Positions 34,826 through 46,346 of a stretch of DNA of 64,000 bases are shown in pieces (the first letter of the stretch is position 1; each line of letters opens with the position of its first letter). Origin of the DNA: Venturia oleaginea (Eukaryota; Ascomycota; Dothideomycetes; Venturiales; Venturiaceae). The position numbers were made by a program, and so were the translations under genes. The DNA is taken from the NCBI GenBank assembly GCA_013176395.1, contig JABMLP010000014.1, positions 496,001 to 560,000 on the forward strand, in the 5' to 3' direction. Under the pieces are notes generated by a model, which saw only the letters and a list, made by a program, of their open reading frames with translations, was not told where the DNA came from and ran no database searches.

Positions 34826-36805
34826 GCATGTGTGCTGCTGGCTCCGTCAAGTACTCTAAACGAACGGTCAAAGTAGGTCGTTATCCTTAAATTTCTGATC
34901 AATTACGTTGCTGATACCCCCAGGCACCTTCAAATTAAGCCAACAAGTACTCGTCTTTGAGCTGCTAAAGATTACCCTGGTAAATGAGAAATTCAGAAGC
35001 CGCACGAACGAAGAAAACCCAACACTTCGCACACGCAAACCATTCTCGTTTCGAGGTGTGCTCATTTGAATATTGCAACGCGGATCGTTTCTCTGATACA
35101 ATGCAGTCTAACTCTACGCCGTGCCTGGCCATGTCGCACAAAGCCCTCTCAAGAAAGCGTGGTTAAACTTGGTAAAGGTACATGCAACTTTGGGGCAGAG
35201 GTGCCCTATATGTTGCCGCGCTCTGTCCAAGACCAGGATCATCATCCTCTGGATGATTTCCTACCCTCTAAACACTCTACGGCGTCGTAAAACCCCGCGC
35301 GACAAGAAATGGGCCAGCATCGAATTCTCCAGACAAATCATGCGTCAAAGACTTCATTGTCAGACGTGCCACAGTTCTTGCTGTCACCATGGTTCAAATT
35401 GGAATGCATGATTCATGCTGGTGTCGCAACCAATTTTTCCTTGTTGTTCGGCTGATAGTTCCCGAACTTTGAATGGGGAGTGGTTGAACTTTGGGTGTTC
35501 ATTCCGTTGATAGGGCTATCGATTACAGGAGTGCTGATTGCATGGGTTGAGTACGAGCGCTATGGGAGCTCGCAGAAAAATGCGAAGAATGGGGAAAGAC
35601 GGGAGAGTGATGCTACAGAACTTTCATATCTATCTAATATAGAATAGAATGTTGAAACCCGTCAATAGATTTGTCCCCAATCCTTTGATTGGAGCTCACA
35701 TCAGTCCACTCTATGATCTAGTCGGGTAGTTTTCTTCCTCCGAGAAAATTGGATCTATGAAACCTAATTTACAGGAAGTTCGTCACCAGTCAAGCACATC
35801 ATTTCGTCGATTTAGTGCCGCCGAGAACGAATTCGAGTCGGTCCACGACGCTGAAGTGAACACAGATATCGAGAGATTACTGACAATTCTTCCTATTCTT
35901 CGATTTGCCAAAAAGTTCTCTAAACTCAATTTCCCCGAGCGATCCTCACTGTTTCGACTCCAATAGATGTAAGTAAACCAAATATACAAGGCCACTTCAT
36001 TGTTCCAACCACGTACATTCTAAATCCGTGCGCCAAATCCTCCTCTAATACCGGCTAAGCCCCAACCTCCAATCCACGAAAAACAAAACCTCAGCTTCCT
36101 ATGACGAAAAAAGCGTAAAACAATTTCCTTTCTTGGAAGATACCCTTCAATCAAGTCACAAAAAAGATTCGTCAATAAGAAAGAGAATTTTCAAGGTCAT
36201 ACTCCGGATCGACCCAAGGTTTGCGGAAGCTTCGTGATTATGTAGGAATTCAAAACCCACCGTCCTGATCACTAGACGATACAGCCTGTTTATGATATAT
36301 GGAAATTTAGGGAAGGGGATTATAAGGTTGTGAGATGATGTAGAAGCTGTAAAGGAGGAAACGGAGAGTGGTCTAAATACAGTGTGCGCAAGATGGCGAG
36401 TAAATCGCCGACAGCGAGCATTGCCCTGGAGGCTGCGATTGTCGATAACGCGAGCTCCTGCGAGAGGTTTGTCGCAATCTGATGCCGAGGAGTTTTTGTC
36501 GCCTGCCTCTTCTGGAGAATTATTTTCCAACACATCGGGTGGAGTCTAGACGGCCGAAGTCGCAATGTCGTTGCAGGGTTAATCAACAGATTGCGGAGAC
36601 ATAGCGGTCAAAGGTGATGTCGATTTGTATATATTGTCCTCGAGGTGGTGTATTAGGAGCGACGTTTCGTAAACCATATCGATATTGATGTATTCCCAGC
36701 ATCTTGATTTTGAAATTTCCAGAACTCATCGCTAATGGTAAATTTGGTCGTCTTCGGGAAGTGTATTTGGCGCCGATCCTTTGGTCTACCAGCTTGATGC
36801 TGGCA
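34826..36805. other. Gene-poor stretch between the small membrane-protein gene and DcpS
   Basis: No gene is supported. Short frames at 34984-35411, 35757-35966 and 36156-36586 lack motifs. The right end is the 3' region of the leftward DcpS gene. Confidence 0.45.
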
Positions 36806-37860
36806 TCATTTGGCTTCTTTGAGAGGCTGGTATATTTCGGTCCACATCTCACTGGCTTCCCCAATGTCGTACGAAATGGACACATCTGCCATACTCTTAC
36901 CCTCTGCCATAGTTTCCAGCTGGCCAATAATGTTTTCAAGTCCGAATGCCTTACCAACTGCTTGTGTTCGGCCTGCTTCAAGCATGACATGTACGATATG
37001 AATGTGGAAATGATAGTAAGTTGGTTGATCTACAAGAATCAGTCAGAAGCTCTATACCACCATGAAGCAACCTACAGTGAACATAGAGTTTCAGCTGGTC
37101 CTGGTCAAGCTCAGGATACACCTTTGTCGCAGCGTTTAGTATCTTTTGCTTCATGTCTTTTAGCCAGACCACATGGCTGGGCGCCAAATCTCTGAGCGAC
37201 CAGACATCACGTCGTTCCACCAATGCAAGCAAGTGCAGGCTGGTCATCGTCTTTCGATCCCAATTGAGATCTGGAGAGACGAGAAAGCCCTCCTCGCCAT
37301 GTTCGCGATACAATATGTCTTCTTGTTCGGCTCGTCCTTCGATGATGTTGAAGATCCAGTCTAGCCTGCCAGCATCCCTCTGTTTCTGCATGTATGGACG
37401 CACATGATCTTTGTATATTCGGGGTGTCTCAGTCACCCATCGTAAACCTTGCTGGGAGTACTTCTTGATATGCTTCTCGGTGCATGGGAAGATCAAGTTG
37501 ATCTTGAGGTTGTTGGGCTGTGACTTGTCTTCGGCTTGAGACTTTGTCGAAGCCATGTACCAGAAGTAGATGTCATTGTTGCTGAGGTTCGTGAGGCTTG
37601 AAAGCGAGGTGGCTAATGAGGATAGATGTGGAATATCGGAGGAGAAGGGAGCTCGTTCGACAAGAAGGAGAGCTGGCTTAGATGATATGTTTCCGAGGAG
37701 GACTATGCGACGGCCGCCCTGGTCTGTGGCAGAATCAGCATCATGGGTAGATGGAGGAGAACGGAGATATATAACCTTGGTTCAGCAGTGTTTCGAAGTT
37801 GAATTGCTGGATCAAAGCCTCTGCCTCTCCAGCTGGAAGACTCCCTTCGCCAGCTCTCAT
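36806..37860 (-). CDS. DCS1: Scavenger mRNA-decapping enzyme DcpS (HIT family)
   Basis: Complement(join(36806..37029,37076..37723,37776..37860)), 318 aa. It hydrolyses the cap left after 3'-5' mRNA decay (m7GpppN to m7GMP). The ATG at 37860 starts a short exon ending in FNFETLLNQ. The second exon has GRRIVLLGNISSKPALLLVERAPF-type sequence, the N-terminal dimer domain and NDIYFWY. Then follow LIFPCTEKHIKKYS, NWDRKTM, LHLLALVERRD and SLRDL. The last exon supplies the histidine triad YHFHIHIVHV. Introns are 52 and 46 nt with matching phases. The start codon is only 70 bp from the first transposon at 37931. Confidence 0.95.
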
Positions 37861-37930
37861 ATTTGCCGAGTCAACAACTTTCCGGGCCTATCTGGAGACG
37901 AGGGTAATCAAGTCGCGTAATCTTTCTATA

Positions 37931-39280
37931 ACGTATCCGATCACCCAACCCGTCAGATCACCCAACCAGTCAAAATTTGCCAAGACCCCAACTACTCTTC
38001 TTATTCTACTATGTCTCAGCAACGTGATGAGTTACTACTCCAACACGAAGGGAGAATTCAGCTTGCAATCCAAGCTTTGAATACCGGCCAACTCCGAAGC
38101 CAACGGGCTGCTGCGAGCGCCTTCGACGTTAAACAACAAACCCTCTCCGATCGCGTCAGAGGAGTCCCATTTATCCTCCAAAGACCACCAAACGGTCGAA
38201 AACTTACCCTTACCGAAGAGCAAACGCTTGTCCGATATATCCTCGACCTCGATTCGCGAGGATTTGCGCCCCGGCTGTGTGAGGTGGCAGATATGGCGGA
38301 TAAACTGTTGGGTATACGCGGTGGAGAGCTAGTAGGCAAAAAGTGGGCTGAGAGGTTCGTAAAGCGCTCAGATGAGCTCAAGACAGCCTTCAATCGAGCC
38401 AAGGATAGGCAGAGGATACTACAGGAAGATCCAGAGATTATTGGCACGTGGTTCAAGCTCGTTGCAGACACCAAGGCAAAGTACGGCATCCACGACGAGG
38501 ATACGCACAACTTTGACGAGATTGGCTTACAGATGGGTGTTATTGGGTCAATGAAGGTCGTTACAGCCTCTGAGAGACGTACAAGGCCTGAATTCATTCA
38601 GCCGGGCGATCGCGAATGGGTTACTGTTATTCAGAGCATTTGCGCAGCTGGGTATGCGACCCCGCCATTCATTATCTACAAAGGACGAGTTCACATCTCT
38701 ACGTGGTATGAGGAGGCCCGCCAGAACCCCGTCTCCCAGAAACGCCGTGGCAGTCAAAGACTCCAAGCAATACTCATGAATTTGGATCTCAATCCAAGCT
38801 CGTAAGCGAGTCTTTTACTCGGTCACCAGTTACTGCCCAGGCAGGCTTTTCCCAGCTTGTCAAGGGCGCTGAATTGATGCTGCATCAAAACGCTCTACTT
38901 GTTGCGCGCAACCGCGAGCTTGAAGAGCAATTGGCAGTAATGACAAAGCGAAAATGGCGCAAAAGGAAGTGGATCCAGCAAGGTGGTACTATAGAGTATG
39001 GGACTGCAGCAGCGCAGGTAACTGCAGAGGCGTCTGTAGCGCCTCAGGGATCGAAAACAGCCCGACCAACTCAACGGCGCTGTGGGAACTGCGGCGCAAC
39101 TGGGCATAATGCGCGAACTTGTAAAAAAGATATCGAGATATCATTTGAATCAGATAGCAGCACGACGGACTCAGAATCTATTGTTAATAGCGATGAAATT
39201 GAAGAGCCGTAATATAAGATGGTCATGCCAAGAAATTTTGACAGGTTGGGTGATCTGACGGGTTGGGTGATCGAATACGT
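37931..39280 (+). mobile_element. Fot1/pogo-like DNA transposon 1, internally deleted (1350 bp)
   Basis: Terminal inverted repeats of about 48 bp start ACGTAT(C/T)CGATCACCCAACC and end GTCAAAATTT. TA is duplicated on both sides (37929-37930 and 39281-39282). Each inverted repeat carries two direct copies of GATCACCCAACCNGTCA. Inside are the 5' and 3' parts of a transposase gene with the central catalytic section missing. The right TA is shared with the next element. Confidence 0.88.
38011..39212 (+). pseudogene. Transposase remnant of element 1 (CENP-B HTH plus partial DDE; zinc knuckle in another frame)
   Basis: The intact part (38011-38805) encodes a pogo-type helix-turn-helix (RIQLAIQALNTGQLRSQRAA), a CENP-B DNA-binding half (GLQMGV preceded by HNFDEIG, the first catalytic Asp region) and VHISTWYEEARQ. 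The sequence then jumps past the second and third catalytic residues and ends out of frame at 38805. The C-terminal part resumes in a different frame (SPVTAQAGFSQLVKGAELML) and ends with a CCHC zinc knuckle, CGNCGATGHNARTC, and an acidic tail at 39212. It cannot make an active enzyme. Confidence 0.85.
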
Positions 39281-39282
39281 TA

Positions 39283-40418
39283 ACGTAATTCACTAGCGAG
39301 CGGGCCACACCACCGAGCGGGCTACCGAATCGATCATTTCATCTTTGCAAGCCTCTACACCACCACCTCATCCACCTCATGCCTTCTAAAGCCCAGCAAG
39401 AAGGCCGATTACTTCTTGCTCTTCAAGCCTATCAAAAAGGCCAAATCACAACTATTTGCCAAGCTGCATTAGCTTATAATGTACCATACAGTACCCTCAA
39501 ATATCGCCTCTCTGGACGCGTTGCACGCGTCGAAACGCGCGCAAACAGCCACAAACTTACTCCCACAGAGGAAGAAGTCTTAACTCAATGGATTATCTCA
39601 ATGGATAATCGAGGCTATCCTGCTCGAGTCTGTGCAGTACAGAATGCGGCGAAATTACTGCTTCAACAACGCGTCGGTCCCTCAGCCTCAATCGGTATCA
39701 ACTGGTCTGCCAGGTTCATCAAGCGACAGCCTACCCTGCAATCGAGATTCAATCGCAAGTACGATTATCAGCGTGCTCAATGCGAAGATCCAGAGCTTAT
39801 CGGAGCCTGGTTTCGGCTTGTGAGTAATACAATTCAGAAATACGGCATTCAAGAGGAGGATATCTATAACTTCGATGAGACTGGCTTTGCAATGGGTATT
39901 GCAAGCACATCACGCGTCCTTACTACCTCAGATCGACGGGGCAAGCCACCTCAATTACAGCCAGGCGATCGGGAGTGGGTTACAGCAATTGAAGCGACTG
40001 TTGGCAGATGAGAATGAGAAATTGAGAGCAGCGAATGAGAGGCAAAAGAGGAAGAGAGCAGTCAAAAAAAAGCAGATCTCAAAGAAAACATTACTTACAG
40101 TTGCAGAGGCACAAGGCCTGATGGAGAATACTGTACAGCAGCCTATACAGGCAAGTGTTGCTCCTATACAGCAAACAGTTGTTGCAACAGCCTCGTCATC
40201 AAGTAGTGCAAGTCAAGGGAATTGCTTTGGTTTACCTAGTTGTTTTGTATGTAAGGGCTTTGACCATGCTGCGAGCGATTGCCCTAAATATCCATAATCT
40301 TCTGTATAATAGATAGTCTTGATTAATAAAGGCGTTGTGGTGGTGTAAGCTTGCAAAGATGAGATGATCGATTCGGTGGCCCGCTCGGTGGTGTGGCCCG
40401 CTCGCTAGTGAATTACGT
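39283..40418 (+). mobile_element. Fot1/pogo-like element 2, 1136-bp deletion derivative (copy a)
   Basis: Inverted repeats of about 70 bp (ACGTAATTCACTAGCGAGCG ... CTTTGCAAGC) with TA at both flanks (39281-39282 shared with element 1; 40419-40420). It has the same length and the same internal junction as the element at 55208-56343. The right end lies 178 bp before the POLD4 start codon. Confidence 0.9.
39379..40297 (+). pseudogene. Transposase remnant of element 2 (copy a)
   Basis: The N-terminal 210 codons are intact: pogo helix-turn-helix (LLLALQAYQKGQITTICQAA), CENP-B-like region and IYNFDETGFAMG with the first catalytic Asp, up to GDREWVTAIE. There the middle of the gene is deleted. The sequence joins LKRLLADENEKLRAANERQK in another frame, which runs to the zinc knuckle CFVCKGFDHAASDC and a stop at 40297. 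The first frame ends seven codons after the junction. Confidence 0.88.
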
Positions 40419-40596
40419 TATAAGTTAACTTATATCAAGTCGCGATCTCACATGATTAGGTGCCGCGATTCATCTCGCGTTTCACCGGGGCAACACTAGA
40501 TAGCGTCGGAAGCGACATCATCGCTTTCTCATTTCACCCATCTCAACTCCAATTCAAATCAAACCCCCAACATACCTATACGTCCATACAGTTACA
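40419..40596. promoter_or_regulatory. Residual promoter and leader of the POLD4 gene
   Basis: With 37861-37930 this is all that remains of the original DcpS-POLD4 divergent promoter, split by the two transposons. It ends in a C/A-rich leader before ATG (40597). Confidence 0.5.
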
Positions 40597-41256
40597 ATGG
40601 CACCCAAATCAACCCGCCGGACCTCCTCTGGCCCTGCTACCAAAAAATCGACCACAAAACAAGCCACCCTCGCCTTCCACGGCTCAACAAACAAAGTCAC
40701 CAAACCCTCCATCACAGCCCCCGGCAAACCAAAGAAAGAACTCGATATCACGAAACTCTCAGTTCTAAGCGATGCCGAATCCATCGATACGCCGACGACG
40801 TCAGAGATTGCCGTCATCGAGCAGGCAGTTTCGGAAGCAAAGGCACCCCTGACGAAGGAAGAGCAACAGGCCGAGAGAGTGGGCGAGGCACAGATTGAGA
40901 AGTACTGGAGGGAGAAAGAGCTGTCGAGGAAGTTTAAGAGGGTACATCAGGAGGATTTGTCGCTGCATGAGAAGGTTTGCAGGGAGTTTGACACGGATGG
41001 ACGATTCGGAGTACGCAAACTCTTTCTCTCTTGCTACGCAGATCATCTTCACCTTACTAAATGACGTGAATAGCCATGTATCGGGATCGCACGCATACGA
41101 AGATGGAAGCGCGCACAGATGCTGAAGCTGAACCCGCCGATCGAGGTCCTGGCGGTACTGCTCAAGGAGCAAGAGGAAATCAACGTCAAAGCACAACGGG
41201 CGCACATTGACGAGCTCATGACTTCAAGGTTTGCCGACTCTGAGGTGCAGAAATAG
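40597..41256 (+). CDS. POLD4: DNA polymerase delta subunit 4 (Cdm1/p12)
   Basis: Join(40597..41010,41074..41256), 198 aa. It is the smallest, stabilising subunit of replicative polymerase delta in the nucleus. The N-terminus is basic and has a PCNA-interaction-like motif, KQATLAFHG. The conserved C-terminal domain spans the intron: KVCREFDTDGRFG joined to PCIGIARIRRWKRA, then LNPPIEVLAVLLKEQE, the signature of the family. The 63-nt intron (GTACGC, branch TTACTAAATGAC, ATAG) is phase 0. Transposon element 2 ends 178 bp upstream. Confidence 0.92.
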
Positions 41257-41842
41257 TGTGAAGTGGAATACCCTGGCGTTCGGTTGATTGGCTTATGATG
41301 AGATGGGATGGGATGGCGTGGGGTTTTGGCATAGCAACAAGACTGCTCGTAGCGCTTTATAAATATGGGATGCTGGTTTCAACCATTACCAGGCTTCGTT
41401 GAACCCGAATCAAGAATCAACTTGGAGATGACACCATTCTCTTATTCCGAACCTCTTCGGTCTCCCTCACGACATTTAAAAAGGACTCGATTGCCAAAAC
41501 AATTTACTGAGAATTTGGTAAGCTTACCCTGTCTCAACCTTGGAAACCGGCTCCATACTAGGAATTCTTTAAAGGAATTTTGTCGTCACATGATGTCAAA
41601 GCGAGCATGTATCTTACAAAATAAGCACCGCTCCCCGAGAAAATTTTGCCCTTCTCTCGAAAATCAGATCACCTTAGATACGCCGGATTCAATCAGAAGA
41701 GACTCCAACTGAAGACGATTTCGACGTCAGGACATTCGTCGACCAACGACAAAAGCTACCGACCATTTGCCCAAAGGTCAAACACCTGATCAGACGAAAC
41801 CTTTCTCCGCGTTCCAATACTCCAGCGCCTAACATATTCACA
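41257..41842. other. Spacer between POLD4 and the F-box-like gene
   Basis: No gene is supported. It contains a TATAAATATGGG sequence near 41358 that could be a core promoter, and otherwise ordinary sequence. Confidence 0.4.
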
Positions 41843-43063
41843 ATGATGAGGCATCCATTCTTACACGTACAAGCTACACCGGGCGAAACCTTTGCATGTG
41901 ATGCACGGGCTCCCGCCACTGTTGAAAGCAAGCTACTAGCGACACCGATATTCGAGACACCAGCCGCGTCCACTCAGCTTCAAATAGTACTATCTCCTCA
42001 TCGCACATATCATTTATCGCCTTTTGGTTTATTAGAACGCGCGTTCTTTCATACGGGCACGCATCATGAGTATATTCCGGTTAGGTCTCTCCTACTCGGT
42101 CCGAATTTACAAGAATTGCAACCCATGAAGGGCCTCGAACTCGAGGATGCTCTGAAGTGCTTTAGAATACTTTGCTCCCACCTATCAACCAACCTCCAGA
42201 AACAGAAGCTCACCGAGAATTTAACTCTGGACGTCCTTGTCTATGGCCCAGAAGACGCACGACGATTATTCGATGCTACGCAACCTTTGGCTGGATTATT
42301 GCAACATGTTGAGATTATTGCTACCTCCACTAAAGGACAACAAGAAGTGAAAGAGACGATTCGGCAAACAGCCCGGGACCTCGTCAAGTCGCCCCCGATT
42401 GAGCCGGCAAGTTTTCCATTCATGAAAGTGCCACCAGAGCTTCGGTCTATAGTTCTTGCCTCTGCGGTCACTGATGAAGGCAAAATACCAATCCACTACA
42501 GGAACTTATATGGCGTCACTCAAGGCCCGCTATTTGCTGCGTGCTGCTATGGTTACTGTCGCAGGGAGACGGTCCTCACCGACTTAGACTGTCGATGTAT
42601 CAATAACGAATCATACTCCACTACTTGCCGCTGCGTCTTCCTGTCGGATGGCATTTTCCTGGCATCCAAGGAACTTCGAACGGAAGCTCTAAGACTCTAC
42701 TCGAAGGAAAACGTCTTTCTGATTGCTGCCCACACTGGGCATGATATCGTGGATGCGATATCTTCCAAGCCAGATTTCCAGAAAATTCAAAAACTCGTCA
42801 TCAGTACACCCAGCTATCTATCGCCCGGTGCCTTAACTGCCTTACAAGCGAATCCTGATTTACGGATCGAAATCTTGTTTCATCACAGGATCTGGTGCCG
42901 GCATGGCAAAGATAAGGAATCTGAGTGTGGAGCGTGTAGCTCTCTGATTGCCTATGAGAAGCTGGCGATCCAACGTGGTCTACGGCTTAGAGCTTGGGAC
43001 TCGACAACGCCTGGAACGGAGACTCTGCTGATAGATCGAAACGAAGAGCCTTTTCCCCTGTAG
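41843..43063 (+). CDS. F-box-like hypothetical protein, 406 aa
   Basis: A single exon with an ATG after CACA. The C-terminal half begins with an F-box-like stretch, FMKVPPELRSIVLASAV, followed by a cysteine-rich block (FAACCYGYCRRE, LDCRCIN, TCRCVFLSDGIFLASKELRTEAL) and SKENVFLIA. This order of F-box-like start, Cys-rich block, 'xFLxSKxLRxEAxxLYxxxN' and later CRHGKDKESECGAC matches a protein type numerous in Helotiales genomes. If it acts as an F-box protein it would recruit substrates to an SCF ubiquitin ligase, which is inferred only. The N-terminal 190 residues are unrecognised. Confidence 0.7.
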   Translation: MMRHPFLHVQATPGETFACDARAPATVESKLLATPIFETPAASTQLQIVLSPHRTYHLSPFGLLERAFFHTGTHHEYIPVRSLLLGPNLQELQPMKGLELEDALKCFRILCSHLSTNLQKQKLTENLTLDVLVYGPEDARRLFDATQPLAGLLQHVEIIATSTKGQQEVKETIRQTARDLVKSPPIEPASFPFMKVPPELRSIVLASAVTDEGKIPIHYRNLYGVTQGPLFAACCYGYCRRETVLTDLDCRCINNESYSTTCRCVFLSDGIFLASKELRTEALRLYSKENVFLIAAHTGHDIVDAISSKPDFQKIQKLVISTPSYLSPGALTALQANPDLRIEILFHHRIWCRHGKDKESECGACSSLIAYEKLAIQRGLRLRAWDSTTPGTETLLIDRNEEPFPL

Positions 43064-43192
43064 ACTGTAGACTGGCTGCGGATTTCAAGTGCCCTTACCT
43101 ACAATAGTTCTTAATTTTAATGTTCCTCGCCTAAGCACGATCCTTCTTTAAAACGTGCGTGTATAGATCAAATCTACGCCTACCAACCTGAC

Positions 43193-43929
43193 GTGGAGGC
43201 TTTGAGAATTTCTGCCAAGTGTCCAAGTCTTTCTCGCAGAGGCAATAGAACGCTGATCAGATTAGGTTACCAGGAGCTAACGCGACGAACAGAAGAAAGC
43301 TTGAGAATGAACCACCAGACTTCATCAGCCATAAGCGGCGATATGGTTCGTCGTAGACAAGTACCAATGTCTCGGTCTCCGCCATCTTGCCGTCGAAAAG
43401 TTTTCCGCGGCCGCGTATCGTCACTGGAAAAGCCCCGAATTCATAGAAGCCATCGAGATGATATACAAAGTTCCAGCGGCAGTGAACTACAGGTTGAGAG
43501 AAACCGTTCTGGCAGTTGTCTTGAATCACCTGCAGAGTCTCGTCCCGCATGCACACCCCTTCGATTACCGTCGCACAGCCGAAACTGACGATGCATTCAC
43601 AGCTCTGCTAGATAATAAGGCCGAGTTCGTCAAAGACATCATATAAGCAATGCTGAATCCCAGCACAGGTCCGTCCTAGAGTCGATCCACACATTGGCGA
43701 CAACGTGGTACTGGCTAGTCACATTGAAGAGGTGGACCCCAAGAACTTTTCACTCGCAAAGTGCACCAGTTGCAACCATCCTTATTATTTGCTTGGAGAA
43801 TTCGACGATCTTGTGGATTCTTACAACCTACATTGTGTTGCATGTGGAAACTTCATGGTTCCTGAATCAGCGGAGGAGAAGGCCGCTCACTTTGCAAAGT
43901 TGATAGCCTCTGGGGTGTATGTGAGATAA
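43193..43929 (+). pseudogene. BTB/POZ domain protein pseudogene
   Basis: Pieces of a fungal BTB protein lie in order but in different frames. 43255-43330 reads DQIRLPGAN and KLENEPPDFISH (BTB strand and helix). After a missing segment, 43345-43628 reads VDKYQCLGLRHLAVEKFSAA and the helical back half ending in LLDNKAEF. Then comes a possible 40-nt intron (43629-43668, ending CACAG), and 43669-43929 reads PRVDPHIGDNVVLASHIEEV with a zinc-ribbon-like CTSC ... CVAC tail. The start, the middle of the BTB fold and frame continuity are lost. The 3' exon alone is still open. Confidence 0.65.
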
Positions 43930-44186
43930 GGATTCGATCGCAAAAACACTTGTAAGAAAGGCAGACGCAGCAGTCTATCTTTCTGGTTTGTTGGCCAGAG
44001 ATCAAACGCTTGGGCCTGTCACAAAAGAAGGTAGACAGTACTCAATGGCATTATCATTATCAATTCTTCAGCACCACGCTACCTACAAAATCTCAAGCAG
44101 TATACGTCCCAGCATTCTGAAATAAAACCAACCTAACGCCAGAATATTCCATTCCAGTCTGAAAAAGTGCCCACACCGATATCGAT

Positions 44187-44757
44187 CTAACCCCAGCAGG
44201 CTACAAGTAGCCTTGGACAAAATCTATTAGTCTCCGCCCTCTTCATAAACCGAATCAACCTCTTCCTCATAAATAACTTCCCATTTGTATTCAAATTCTT
44301 AGCCGTCTCATCCTCTCTCGCCTCAAGCTCAGCAGCACCAGGATATCGGGTGTCGAGAGTATTACCATCAACGGCGGTGACACCATCTTCATCAGTAGTG
44401 CTAGCAGTACCTTCCTGATTGGCAGTAGCTGCGACATCCCACGGTACCACATGATCCGCTTGTGACGCACTCAGGACTTCCGCAATGATGGCGGCGTGGC
44501 TAGGAATGTCTCTGGTCACGCTTGCAGCTGGTGTTTCGTTGCGCTTGTAGGTATCGGACTGAGGCATAGTGCCGGTCTCTGCTGCGAATAAATCTCCGGC
44601 ATTGGGGTGGAAGGTGATGGCATTAAGCTGTTCGTTCGTGTAGATCGCGGAAGGGATTACTGGGAGAGCGCTGACACCATTAGTGGGACGAATCTTCGAT
44701 GCCAGAGGATACTTATGCAGTGAGGGGCACAAGGATGATAGTGGAAGAGAGCTTCAT
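44187..44757 (-). pseudogene. Possible secreted protein with frameshift after the signal peptide
   Basis: The ATG at 44757 starts MKLSSTIILVPLTA, a good signal-peptide beginning, but meets TAA at codon 15. The long frame (to 44187, about 180 codons) is shifted by one base and contains PSAIYTNEQLNAITFHPNAGDLFAAE, a Thr/Ala/Asp-rich part and a basic end (FMRKRLIRFMKRAE). A 60-nt GT-AG interval with a CTAAT branch exists here but would not restore the phase. Either a frameshift has killed the gene or the two frames are unrelated. Confidence 0.35.
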
Positions 44758-46152
44758 TATTGTAAAGGGTGTTGGGTTCGTTGGAAAAAAGTGAACTTCT
44801 TGCTGTATTTCTATTTGTACTGGATAGTAGTGTTCAGAAGTGGTGCTGACAATGAAAGGCTGAGTTTGACGATTGATGATGCTTCTCATACGGCGATTAG
44901 AAATCATCTTATGCTGGAATGTGAGAAACCCTCTCTGATGATTGTATAGGTCGGGAATGTGGCAAAGAAGTAATTCGCATTCCAGACGCAAGGCTGAGGT
45001 GAGTTCGACCAATCAGAGACGAAGAAGCGTGGTATGGTGGAATTTGAGACAAGTATGAAGGAACTTTAGATGTTTAGAAATGGATCAGCTCCAGCATTCT
45101 GTGTAAAGGATTGATGGATTGTATGAGAAGTTTCGTGAGTTTAAATCATGTTGAGATGACTCAAGAGGCGAGTACAAAGTCAACACATATACTCCCCTGA
45201 TGTCGCACTCGCTTCGTCATTTTCGAGACACATGCTGGAATTCTACATCTCGGAATAGTTCTCTAGTCAGGAAAACCGCTGCTTGACAATCCGCACGAAT
45301 TTATAAGCCTTATTGTGTAAAGATCTGGGGTGTGCGCTCCTCAAGGACACCTGCATATTGAATTTGACATACCCAACGGGCATCAAGAAGTCGACTTCGA
45401 AAAAATACTGCAAGTTCAGGCATCCAGAGCCCCAACGTGACAGATATCCCGTTCATTGATGCCCAACAACATCGTCATCTTTGACGTTTTCAAGTTCTCC
45501 ATAACATTTTCCATTCTAGTAAAGAATTTGTCGAGATGCTCGTTGAATATGGGACCGCCCGGATGAAAAGGCCCACGAGGGGCGTATGGCGCTCTGAGAA
45601 CAAGATATTCAGCACTATTTTGAGACAGTTGTCAGATAGAGAGAAAGATAGAAACGGAAGAGGTCTGCTCATGATAAGCCAGGTTGGAATATGGATGATA
45701 ACAGGCATGATGGCTCTCACCGTTCCTGTGTCCACTCAATGGCCATGGTTTTTATGATACAGATAACATAAGAGCAATGTCCGCTTTCGAGTTTCCCGGT
45801 GGGGCCCATACATTCATTGACCACTGCTGTGCGCCAGGCTTCAAATTCCAGCTTACCGTGAGCACCTATCGGGCTGTGTTTGATTTCTCAAGCTATGGCG
45901 GGGGGTTGTTAACAGGCTTGGTATTGCTGAAAATCTTGCGGGCTGTTTGGATGATTAGTAACTTGGAAGATTAAACAACCTTTGGGAATTATCATAAGCG
46001 CCAACTTGGCATTGTCTGTGGCACATTTTCAAAAGCTTGATTACCAGCACGCCAGGGTCATGTAAAGTTTAGCCGTTACTTCTTTAAAAGATGCAAGGAA
46101 CATTATAAGGACAGGGCACTGTCCGACTTTGGCCGGAATATCTGAACATAAG

Positions 46153-46233
46153 CATACGGTGTTATTGATAGCCGAGGACCCCAGCAGTACCGTTCCGGAG
46201 GATTTTTAATTAGATATACCAAGCCCGAATGTT
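46153..46233 (+). repeat. Diverged dispersed repeat R, copy 1
   Basis: The core GTTATTGATAGCCGAGGACC, then TACCGTTCCGGAGGAT and AGATATACC, aligns with copies at 47461, 48961 and 50300 in the same orientation. Type unknown. Confidence 0.55.
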
Positions 46234-46302
46234 CCACATCATCCTAGTCCTCATCCTTGACCGCATCGGCATTCTCTGCTCGTTGTCTTGAGACTGACTA
46301 GG

Positions 46303-46346
46303 TAGGAGAACTTCGGGAGGAGAACTTCGGGAGGCGAACTTTTCCT
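46303..46346. repeat. 14-bp tandem repeat
   Basis: About three units of GGAGGAGAACTTCG-like sequence in a row (AGGAGAACTTCGGG, AGGAGAACTTCGGG, AGGCGAACTT). Confidence 0.75.

Noticed and set aside
36660..36735. ATCGATATTGATG ... TTTCCAGAAC resembling the introner-like hairpin
   Set aside because: It lies just past the DcpS stop codon, matches the consensus poorly and its arms do not pair.
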